7,219 nucleotides of DNA, from the NCBI GenBank assembly GCA_028718845.1, contig JAQULA010000089.1:1-7219 (forward strand), read 5' to 3'. The DNA is from Candidatus Omnitrophota bacterium (GTDB taxonomy: Bacteria > Omnitrophota > Gorgyraeia > B26-G9). Below the pieces are notes generated by a model. The model saw only the letters and a list, made by a program, of their open reading frames with translations, was not told the origin of the DNA and ran no database searches. The translations under genes were made by a program, and so were the position numbers. Numbering within the stretch: position 1 is the stretch's first letter; each line of letters opens with the position of its first letter. This document shows, piece by piece, positions 1 through 6,210 of this stretch.

Positions 1-285
1 CGTAGCCTGTTGATGGTAATAATTACCAGCTCCAAAATCTGCATCGATTACATACGTATAATCACCGTCAGCAAGGATACTTCCGCTATCATCTTTTCCA
101 TCCCATACGATACTTTGCTGCCCAGCATTATGGAATTCGTTCTCTTTTAAACTGCGCACAATTGCCCCTATTCCATTTTTCACTACGGCGGTAATGTTGC
201 CATCAAAAGCCATAAAATAAGACATCGCCGTGGTATCACTGTAGCCATCGCCATTTGGGCTAAATGCGTTGCGAGAAATTAATAA
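1..285 (-). repeat. Protein repeat unit 8 (from residue 1612), cut by the window edge
   Basis: Only the FlgD-Ig-like half is present. It shows NAFSPNGDG at residue 1617, VWDGKDDSG, and the ADGDYTYVIDA strand, and then reaches the left edge. The lead-in before the motif is about three residues shorter than in the other units. Whether a second half or a C-terminal anchor follows cannot be seen. Confidence 0.82.
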
Positions 286-3200
286 GTTATTGGCGACAAA
301 AAAACTAGCGGCAGAAATCCATTCCGTTCGATAACTATTATTGGAATCCAAATAATCAATATTAACTAATACATTATGATACCCATTTGACAGGACACTG
401 GCATCCCAGTCAAAGCTCCAAGTACCATCATTTTCATTCATAGCAGACCCCACATCACGACTATCAACCCGGATTTTCACTCTCTTTACTTGTTTAATAT
501 AAACAGAGGGCGATATACGCAAGGTCACAATACCGGAAACACAACTATCTGGAACAGGTTCGACGATACGCGCGGGATGAGAGTCGACCGCTACGGGATT
601 CTTATAAATTTCGTAATTTTCCGGTGAATGTTCTGCCTTAAAAACACAAGCATACATGCCCTCTTCAACTGTATTGCCGGCGTCATCCTTTCCATCCCAG
701 ATTATCATCTGATTCAAACACGGTCCGACCCGTTCACTATTTTTGAGCACACGGATCAAGTTGCTTTGAGCATCAACAATAGAGATGGTTAAGGTTATAT
801 CATCGCTCACTGTATAATAAAAATTGGTTGCATCATATTTCCCATCGGCATTAGGGCTAAACGGATCAGGCGTATCGGAAACATTAAAAATTATTTTATT
901 ATTGAGGACATGACAATGTTTTTCCAGTTTTTCGTTACGTCCAAAATCGTTTAGATCCCGATAACTAATTGTCGCTTGCAATAGACACTCACCGTCGGGA
1001 AACATAGCACTATCCCATGGAAAAATCCAGCTGCCATCTTCCTGTAGCACGGCCTCCTGAGACATATAATATTGTCCTAACGTTGTATGCCTAATAGAAA
1101 ACACTACCGATGTAACTCTTTGGCAAAAAGCCGAAGGTATTGCTCGAACCGTAACCGTACCGCTAACCAAATCACTGCCACCAGGATAGATAATATCAAC
1201 ATAGTGATTGTCCAGCGTAATCGTACCTTGTTTCTCTATAACATTACCATTGCCGTCATTGACGTCTATAACATAATGATACACCCCATCAGGCATTACT
1301 TGCCTGGTATCATCTTTACCATCCCATACAACCTGATAAGAGCCAGGATTCTCCATTACTGCTTCTTTTAATATCCTCACCTGCTCATTCAAATTGTTAT
1401 ACACCTTAACACTTACATTCCCGCTATAGTTAATCAATTCATATTGTATTGTCGCAGTATCGAACTCGCCATTAGCATTCGGACTAAACGAATCCGGGCT
1501 ATCACTAACATTTAGAATATTAATACCATTATTCACGGTACAGGTTGCCAATATTGCAGTAGTTTCATCCCGATATTGTTGATTAAGGTCTTCGTATTCA
1601 AATGAACAGGCAATTTCATATTCCCCATTAATACACTGTGGCGTATCCCAAATTGCCGTCCAGCTTCGATTGGAATCATTCCATTGACCGTAAAAAAAAC
1701 CTTCCCATGTTGCTTGGTTAATACGGCGATATAAAAATTTGAAAAGGCTCGGATATTTAACCGTTGAGGAAGCAATCGCAGTTAAGGTAACTTGCCCGGT
1801 AACAGTACTTGCGGGTGCCGGAACAGTAATAAGCACCACGTGATTATCAACAGTTACAGCTCGTTCTTGCTCTGAAACATAGCCTCCATTGTTTACAGCG
1901 CGAATTACATATTTGTAAGTATTATCCGGGCAAATAGTACCGCTATTGTCCCGGCCGTCCCACTCTACAGTATTGGCCCCCTGAGCCATAACAATACTGT
2001 TTTTTAAAGCACGAACAAGCACATTATCTTGATTGACAATAGAAACCGACACTGTCGCATCATTGCTCAACTCAAATGAAATCAAATCCGTATCATATTG
2101 TCCATCCCCATCCGGGCTAAACGCGTCCGGGGCATCGGAAACATTGGTTATCTTGACACAGTCGGGCACCGTGTATTCAAGAACAGGTGAATATTCTTGG
2201 CGCTGTTTTCCATCCACATCATTATAGACAGCCGACACCCTTACCTCGTACTGCCCAATCGCCAAGGCATCGACATTCCAAACCAGCTTCCAGGCTCCAT
2301 CTGCTTGTTTTTGCGCAGTACCCGGCATCACATTCCAGCCACTTTCCCCTTTCAGACGATAGAACAACCCCACGGATTGTTCATCTGCAATATATGGTGA
2401 AGGTTGTACTTTAATTTGCACATCATGAGTTATTGTCGATCCCGCACTCGGTTCGATAACACGCATAAAATGATTATCGATAACCACCGTCCCCTGTGCC
2501 GCCGCAGATTTTCCACTTTGCGTATCCACGGCAGTGATCTCATAGCGATAACTATCGTCTGGCAACACGGCATTACTATCATCACTGCCATCCCATATGA
2601 CCACATTATCACCTATCGGCGCAGTAACAGCGTTCTGCAGCGTGCGCACCAGCGCATTATTTGAATCGTAAATCTTTATGGTTACCGGCGCGGCGATGTT
2701 TAATCTATATTCGATAACAGAAGTGTCGCATTGTCCGTCCGCATTAGGGCTGAATGCGTCCGGCCGATCTTTAACATTGGTAAGGGTTATCTCATTTTGA
2801 ATCGAACATTCAATCGGCAGAGAATACTCCCTGCGGTTTTCGTCATTGAAATCCCGGAAATCAACACTTGCCGCAAACTCATAAGTCGTATTCAGCGCGC
2901 CGGACAACGTATCGACGGTCTGGGCCCAACTTCCGTCCGCTTGTTCCACCGGCGGATTATCATCGTCGATAAGTTCCCATTCCATCTGTCCTTTTTCTCT
3001 GGCGTAAAACAGAACATTACCGGCATCCTGCATATTAGCCGAAACAATCGCTTTAAACGTAACCTGACCGCTTAAAACAGCGCCGCCGGCCGGTTCACTA
3101 AATACTATCCCGTGGTTATCCAGGGTAACCGTGCCTTGCTTTTGCACCGTATTTCCCATCCCATCGTCAGCGTTGATACAATAGCGGTACACTCCATCAC

Positions 3201-5118
3201 TCGCAACCACACCGCCATCATTCTTTCCGTCCCAGGCAACCGAGTAAGACCCGGCAAACTCGACGGCGGCATTTTGCAAAGCGCGTACCGATACATTATT
3301 TTCATCGTAAATCGTAATACCGATGGACGAGTTTTTGTTGATAACGTATCCTATGGTTACGCTATCATAATTGCCGTCTCCATTGGGGCTGAACGCATCC
3401 GGAGCATCGACAACATTAAATAGGTTGAACGCATCGCTCACGCTAAGCTCGATCACAGCGCTCTGTTCCGTTCTTGCCTGCCCGTTAAGATCGGAATAAT
3501 CAGCCTTCACCCGCAAATCGAACACGGTTCCCGGAACCACGTCTTCGACCGTCCCCGTACATATCCAGCTGCCGTCACTCACTCGACTGATATTATCATC
3601 GATGGTTATCCAATCCGGACTGCCGTGCGGCAACAGTTGAAAATACACATTAGCCACGTTAGCCGTGTACGCCGAAGGCACCGCCCGAAAAACGAAATTT
3701 TCACCGATGCTCAACACCGCACCATTCGCAGGCTCGGTTATTGTCATAAAATGGGTATCGATAACCACGATCGCGTTTTTTTCGTAAACACTGCCCTCAC
3801 CGTCTTCGGCGGTGATTTTAACCTTATACTCCCCATCGGGAACCATACTATTGCCGGAATCGGTACCGTCCCATTCCGCAGAATAGCCGCCCGGTTCCTT
3901 AGCGGATTTGTTTTCCAAGCTTTTCACCAGAACATTCGAAGAGTTATAGATATCCACACTGACCGCAGCCGCAGAGTTTATAAGTTCATAAGAAATAGTC
4001 GCGGTATCGTAAGCCTGGTCATTGTTGGGACTGAAAGCATTAGGAGTAACGGCGATATTCGCAATAGTCGCCGCTGTCGAGAATGAGTATTGCACCGGCG
4101 CTGAATATTCCGTGCGGATTTGTCCATTGAGGTCCCGATATTGCCCCGAAACACGGATAAGGAATTGGTCGCCCGGGGTACCCTTGACTTCTTCCGAGAA
4201 CATTTGCCAGGTATTGGCAGACACCTGCGTCACCGGATCGGGAATATTGTCCCATTCAGTTCCGCCGAGCGGACAATAATAAAATTGCACATTGCTGACT
4301 TCGTGTGTATAGACAGAGAAAACCGCTGTGATCGTAGCGCTGTCTCCGACAAAAAGCGCCGTATTTTCCGGAGGATTGATAATCTTAATGCCATGATTAT
4401 CGACCGCAACCGTACCGGTTGCCTGTGATTGCAGACCGCTGCTGCTTTGCGCGGCAATACGGCAGAAATACTCACCGTCGGCAAGTACCGTCCCGGAGGA
4501 ATCTTTACCGTCCCAGGAAACTTCATAAGTACCGGCCGGCTCAGCCAATCCGCTTTTAAGAATCCGGACACTGCCCCCGGATCCATCCAGGATTGTAACA
4601 CTTACCATGCTCCCCTGCCCCAGAACATAGCGGACAACAACGGAATCATAGGCTCCGTCATCATTAGGACTAAACGCATTGGGAACGCAGGATATGCTGG
4701 TGATCCAGCACCCGGGGGTGGCTTCCTGTTCGGAAGAATATACGCTTTCATGCGTATTGGCATCAACAGCAGTCACAACATAATAATAGGTGATTCCGTT
4801 AGTAAGCCCGGTATCCCGGTATTCCTCCGGGGTTATCAATTCGCTATTGACCTTGACATAACCGCTGCCGCTTGTCTGCGAACGATAGACGTTGTACCCG
4901 GCCAAATCCGACTCCTGATTAGGCTGCCAGGTTAAATCAACCGCAGTATCCCCAACCACGGCCGTAAGCCCCTCAGGCGCGGCCGGAGGCACTTCGGCGC
5001 TGTTAACCGTAACCGTCAGCAAAATTCCGGCAGTCGGCTGGGCCCATAGGGCAGGCACAACCAAACTGTTCAGCAAAATCACGACTGACAGAAAAGCTAT
5101 CCTACGCATTATTGCCAT
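1..5118 (-). CDS. Giant secreted repeat protein (signal peptide, FN3, tandem FlgD-Ig-like/Ig-like pairs); partial, C-terminus beyond window
   Basis: Reading the reverse strand from the ATG at 5118 gives 1706 codons with no stop before the left edge. Residues 1-26 form a signal peptide (MAIMRR, a hydrophobic run, then a likely cut after ALWA). Residues about 44-135 are a fibronectin type III domain, with the core pattern LTW...YNVYRS...YYYVVTAVD. From residue 139 on there are seven complete repeats of 202-214 residues and part of an eighth. Each pairs a FlgD-Ig-like module (FSPN-x-DG near its start, WDGxD about 55 residues later, a DG-x-Y strand, a closing D-N-H) with a second Ig-like module that ends near Y-x-D-L-N. 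Such proteins usually act as extracellular stalks or adhesins; that role is inferred. In-frame TAA at 5122-5124 excludes an earlier start. The ATG at 5109 (MRRIAF) is an equally good start. Neither has a clear Shine-Dalgarno, so coupling to the gene 13 bases upstream is likely. No catalytic motif is visible. Confidence 0.93.
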   Translation of the reverse strand, partial: MAIMRRIAFLSVVILLNSLVVPALWAQPTAGILLTVTVNSAEVPPAAPEGLTAVVGDTAVDLTWQPNQESDLAGYNVYRSQTSGSGYVKVNSELITPEEYRDTGLTNGITYYYVVTAVDANTHESVYSSEQEATPGCWITSISCVPNAFSPNDDGAYDSVVVRYVLGQGSMVSVTILDGSGGSVRILKSGLAEPAGTYEVSWDGKDSSGTVLADGEYFCRIAAQSSSGLQSQATGTVAVDNHGIKIINPPENTALFVGDSATITAVFSVYTHEVSNVQFYYCPLGGTEWDNIPDPVTQVSANTWQMFSEEVKGTPGDQFLIRVSGQYRDLNGQIRTEYSAPVQYSFSTAATIANIAVTPNAFSPNNDQAYDTATISYELINSAAAVSVDIYNSSNVLVKSLENKSAKEPGGYSAEWDGTDSGNSMVPDGEYKVKITAEDGEGSVYEKNAIVVIDTHFMTITEPANGAVLSIGENFVFRAVPSAYTANVANVYFQLLPHGSPDWITIDDNISRVSDGSWICTGTVEDVVPGTVFDLRVKADYSDLNGQARTEQSAVIELSVSDAFNLFNVVDAPDAFSPNGDGNYDSVTIGYVINKNSSIGITIYDENNVSVRALQNAAVEFAGSYSVAWDGKNDGGVVASDGVYRYCINADDGMGNTVQKQGTVTLDNHGIVFSEPAGGAVLSGQVTFKAIVSANMQDAGNVLFYAREKGQMEWELIDDDNPPVEQADGSWAQTVDTLSGALNTTYEFAASVDFRDFNDENRREYSLPIECSIQNEITLTNVKDRPDAFSPNADGQCDTSVIEYRLNIAAPVTIKIYDSNNALVRTLQNAVTAPIGDNVVIWDGSDDSNAVLPDDSYRYEITAVDTQSGKSAAAQGTVVIDNHFMRVIEPSAGSTITHDVQIKVQPSPYIADEQSVGLFYRLKGESGWNVMPGTAQKQADGAWKLVWNVDALAIGQYEVRVSAVYNDVDGKQRQEYSPVLEYTVPDCVKITNVSDAPDAFSPDGDGQYDTDLISFELSNDATVSVSIVNQDNVLVRALKNSIVMAQGANTVEWDGRDNSGTICPDNTYKYVIRAVNNGGYVSEQERAVTVDNHVVLITVPAPASTVTGQVTLTAIASSTVKYPSLFKFLYRRINQATWEGFFYGQWNDSNRSWTAIWDTPQCINGEYEIACSFEYEDLNQQYRDETTAILATCTVNNGINILNVSDSPDSFSPNANGEFDTATIQYELINYSGNVSVKVYNNLNEQVRILKEAVMENPGSYQVVWDGKDDTRQVMPDGVYHYVIDVNDGNGNVIEKQGTITLDNHYVDIIYPGGSDLVSGTVTVRAIPSAFCQRVTSVVFSIRHTTLGQYYMSQEAVLQEDGSWIFPWDSAMFPDGECLLQATISYRDLNDFGRNEKLEKHCHVLNNKIIFNVSDTPDPFSPNADGKYDATNFYYTVSDDITLTISIVDAQSNLIRVLKNSERVGPCLNQMIIWDGKDDAGNTVEEGMYACVFKAEHSPENYEIYKNPVAVDSHPARIVEPVPDSCVSGIVTLRISPSVYIKQVKRVKIRVDSRDVGSAMNENDGTWSFDWDASVLSNGYHNVLVNIDYLDSNNSYRTEWISAASFFVANNLLISRNAFSPNGDGYSDTTAMSYFMAFDGNITAVVKNGIGAIVRSLKENEFHNAGQQSIVWDGKDDSGSILADGDYTYVIDADFGAGNYYHQQAT
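286..891 (-). repeat. Protein repeat unit 7 (residues 1410-1611)
   Basis: This is the shortest complete unit, at 202 residues. It begins with DPFSPNADG at residue 1418. It has IWDGKDD and VDSHP at the junction. The second half lacks part of the usual central loop and ends near YLDSNNSYRTEW. Confidence 0.83.
892..1518 (-). repeat. Protein repeat unit 6 (residues 1201-1409)
   Basis: This 209-residue unit begins with DSFSPNANG at residue 1209, a variant of the DG motif. It has VWDGKDD and LDNHY at the junction. The second half ends near YRDLNDFGRNE. DNA composition here is clearly more AT-rich than in units 1-3. Confidence 0.85.
1519..2151 (-). repeat. Protein repeat unit 5 (residues 990-1200)
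   Basis: This 211-residue unit begins with DAFSPDGDG at residue 998. It has EWDGRDNSG and VDNHV at the junction. The second half contains FKFLYRR and ends near YEDLNQQYRDE. Its coding strand contains a run of eight T (positions 1692-1699) inside the second half; the frame is intact as sequenced. Confidence 0.85.
2152..2784 (-). repeat. Protein repeat unit 4 (residues 779-989)
   Basis: This 211-residue unit begins with DAFSPNADG at residue 787. It has IWDGSDD and IDNHF at the junction. The second half contains GLFYRL and DGAW and ends near YNDVDGKQRQEYS. Confidence 0.85.
2785..3423 (-). repeat. Protein repeat unit 3 (residues 566-778)
   Basis: This 213-residue unit has a canonical DAFSPNGDG at residue 574, AWDGKND, then LDNHG at the domain junction. 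The second half contains VLFYARE and DGSW and ends near FRDFNDENRREYS, a variant of the Y-x-D-L-N motif. Confidence 0.85.
3424..4065 (-). repeat. Protein repeat unit 2 (residues 352-565)
   Basis: This 214-residue unit begins with NAFSPNNDQAYD at residue 360, where the usual DG has become DQ. It has EWDGTD in the middle and closes the first half with IDTH in place of VDNH. The second half contains YFQL and ends near YSDLNGQ. Confidence 0.85.
4066..4704 (-). repeat. Protein repeat unit 1 (residues 139-351)
   Basis: This is the first two-domain unit, directly after the FN3 domain. Its FlgD-Ig-like half begins with NAFSPNDDG at residue 147. It carries SWDGKD with the Trp at residue 202 and closes with VDNH (His 242). 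The second half has the FYY strand and ends near YRDLNGQ at residue 327. The unit is 213 residues. This end of the gene is GC-rich compared with later repeats. Confidence 0.85.
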
Positions 5119-5135
5119 ATATTATTCATCATTAA
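5119..5135 (-). promoter_or_regulatory. Possible reinitiation relay between the small secreted gene and the giant gene
   Basis: The stop of the upstream gene (TAA at 5134-5132) overlaps an ATG at 5132 as TAATG. That ATG opens a seven-codon frame (MMNNIWQ) whose own stop at 5111-5109 again forms TAATG with the ATG at 5109, the in-frame Met4 of the giant protein. No good Shine-Dalgarno exists for either giant-gene start. The layout therefore suits translational coupling or reinitiation. This is inference from sequence layout only. Confidence 0.35.
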
Positions 5136-5596
5136 CGAGCATCCCGCTTCACAGTAGAAAATAAAATCCGGCTTTTAAGGCCGACACCGACGGCTTGCCC
5201 GGCGGTCCTTGTCCAGATCCAGAATTGAAACTTCTTTCCGTACATTTCCGGGCCTGTCGGTAAAATTATGGTTACCGGTACAATCTGCTGTTCATGTGCC
5301 GGAATAACAATCTCCGGAGCAATCCCAACCCAGGACACATCCAGGATCGGAGCATATCCGGGTTTCAGCTCTTTTCCCACCGGAATCAACGGGCTAATTT
5401 CCAAAGTAACCGCTTCATCAAAATTATTCGTTATAGTGAACGCGGTATTTAAAAAGCTATTCAGCCTATATTCTTTGCCGGGCTCAAGATTATCGATTAT
5501 TACTTCGCCCCAGTTAGAGGCCAATCCGGCGGCAAAACATACCCCGGAAACAAAAAAACCCCAGGCAATGAGCACTAACACAACTTTTTTTATCAT
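5132..5596 (-). CDS. Small secreted single-domain beta-sandwich protein, function unknown
   Basis: The product is 154 residues from the ATG at 5596. Residues 1-22 are a signal peptide (MIKK, a hydrophobic run, a likely cut after VCFA). The mature part is about 130 residues of alternating beta strands. It contains FTITNNFDEAVTLEI (residues 53-67), then IVIPAHEQQIVPVTIILP (residues 96-113), then MYGKKFQFWIWT (118-129). This order resembles small Ig-like domains that accompany surface proteins (COG1470-type or DUF916-like sandwiches), where a proline-led strand precedes a strand after a Y-G turn. I do not recognise an exact family. An in-frame TTG at 5623 would add nine charged residues before the signal peptide and is less likely. 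The gene ends 13 bases before the giant repeat gene, so it may be an assembly partner or chaperone of its products; that role is speculative. Confidence 0.82.
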   Translation of the reverse strand: MIKKVVLVLIAWGFFVSGVCFAAGLASNWGEVIIDNLEPGKEYRLNSFLNTAFTITNNFDEAVTLEISPLIPVGKELKPGYAPILDVSWVGIAPEIVIPAHEQQIVPVTIILPTGPEMYGKKFQFWIWTRTAGQAVGVGLKSRILFSTVKRDAR

Positions 5597-5638
5597 CGCT
5601 ATTTCTTTACTTTTTTTGAACAATTCCGGAGCAGGTCA

Positions 5639-5660
5639 AGGACGCGGTTCACCGCGGCCT
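5639..5660 (-). other. Intercistronic stem-loop
   Basis: In the transcript this is three pairs, one C/U mismatch, then five G-C pairs (CGCGG with CCGCG) around a UGAA loop. It lies between the stop of the 159-residue gene and the start of the 154-residue gene. It is not followed by a U run, so it is not a factor-independent terminator. It could stabilise the upstream message end or lower expression of the downstream genes. Confidence 0.5.
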
Positions 5661-5666
5661 CAACCT

Positions 5667-5673
5667 ACCTCCT
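5667..5673 (-). promoter_or_regulatory. Orphan Shine-Dalgarno (AGGAGGT) without a matching gene
   Basis: A perfect AGGAGGT sits ten bases after the stop of the 159-residue gene but 70 bases before the next gene's ATG. The nearest suitably spaced start is a TTG that opens only TTG AGG CCG CGG followed by TGA. The surroundings (AAAATATAGGAGGT) resemble those in front of the 159-residue gene (AAAAATAGGAGGT). It may be a relic of a lost duplicate gene or may serve a tiny leader frame. Confidence 0.45.
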
Positions 5674-5682
5674 ATATTTTCA

Positions 5683-6162
5683 TTACAATGCAGATGCAGT
5701 TACCGTAACATTAATTGACTGCTGTACTCCGCCCTGGCTGGTAGCACTGGGGACCAGCAGCTGCAAACCAAAGGTCTTTGAAGCCGCCGGAGCCAATCCG
5801 CCGGCCAAAGCAGCACCCGTAGACGGATCAATCAGGCTCCATGCCGTACCGTTATAATAATTCATAACGAATTGATCGGTTCCTACCGTTGTCGCCGCGG
5901 TCCAATCAGCGGTATTTCCAACAGCGATAACCAGATTTTCCGCGCCATTGCCGTCATTGGTCGCGGTAAACGCATCCACCGCCGTAGCCAATGTCGCTCC
6001 GGCATCGGTTGCGCCAAAAGCATAGCTCACCGGACTGACCGATACCGATACACTCTGGGTGATTGTTACGGTTACGGCAATCTGCGCGCTGGGAGCGGCA
6101 CCCGCGCTATTAACACAAACAAAACACATAAGTAACACCAGCCACAATACCCCTTTCTTCAT
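5683..6162 (-). CDS. Secreted beta-domain protein, possible major surface subunit
   Basis: The product is 159 residues from the ATG at 6162. AGGAGG lies six bases upstream of this ATG; the adjacent in-frame GTG at 6165 would be only three bases away, so the ATG is preferred. Residues 1-22 are a signal peptide (MKK, a hydrophobic run, a likely cut after SAGA). The mature part is rich in Ala, Thr, Val, Gly and Ser. It starts with strands IAVTVTIT and SVSVSVSP, followed by FTATNDGNGAENL, VGTDQFVMN (residues 93-101) and a final INVTVTAS strand. It has no Cys after the signal peptide. The same order of motifs occurs in the second half of the 291-residue protein encoded upstream. The strong ribosome site and simple composition suit an abundant subunit or coat protein; this is inferred, and no family is recognised with certainty. 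Confidence 0.85.
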   Translation of the reverse strand: MKKGVLWLVLLMCFVCVNSAGAAPSAQIAVTVTITQSVSVSVSPVSYAFGATDAGATLATAVDAFTATNDGNGAENLVIAVGNTADWTAATTVGTDQFVMNYYNGTAWSLIDPSTGAALAGGLAPAASKTFGLQLLVPSATSQGGVQQSINVTVTASAL

Positions 6163-6167
6163 CACGC

Positions 6168-6174
6168 ACCTCCT
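6168..6174 (-). promoter_or_regulatory. Strong ribosome binding site (AGGAGGT) of the 159-residue gene
   Basis: The reverse strand reads AATAGGAGGTGCGTGATG. AGGAGG is six bases from the ATG at 6162, which is close to optimal and decides that start over the GTG at 6165. It is much stronger than the sites of the other three genes, which suggests that this protein is made in the largest amount. Confidence 0.8.
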
Positions 6175-6210
6175 ATTTTTAAGGGTTTTAGTTAATCACA
6201 TTATCAAGTT

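Noticed and set aside
3625..4086. Plus-strand open frame of 153 codons
   Set aside because: It lies wholly antisense to repeat units 2 and 3 of the giant gene; its sequence is basic and lacks any domain pattern, as expected for a shadow frame.
1..4704. Periodic signal at about 630 bases suggesting a DNA repeat array or CRISPR-like structure
   Set aside because: The periodicity is at protein level, the DNA of the copies is strongly diverged, and the period is far too long for CRISPR.
4429..4935. Plus-strand open frame of 168 codons
   Set aside because: It is antisense to the FN3 domain and unit 1, where the minus-strand translation has clear domain motifs; no ribosome site was seen.
5639..5660. 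Hairpin as a factor-independent terminator
   Set aside because: The stem is GC-rich but no T run follows it on the transcribed strand, and same-strand genes continue downstream.
5268..5708. Plus-strand open frame of 146 codons
   Set aside because: It overlaps the 154-residue secreted gene and the intergenic hairpin on the other strand; the minus-strand product has a good signal peptide and the plus-strand one has no recognisable feature.
5683..6162. WxL-type cell-wall domain in the 159-residue protein
   Set aside because: Only one W-S-L triplet is present (residues 108-110), not the paired motifs of the WxL family, and its position does not fit.
6188..6206. FNR- or CRP-like palindrome (TTGATAATGTGATTAA) before the 159-residue gene
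   Set aside because: The half-sites do not match with the required spacing, and the site lies inside the likely operon.
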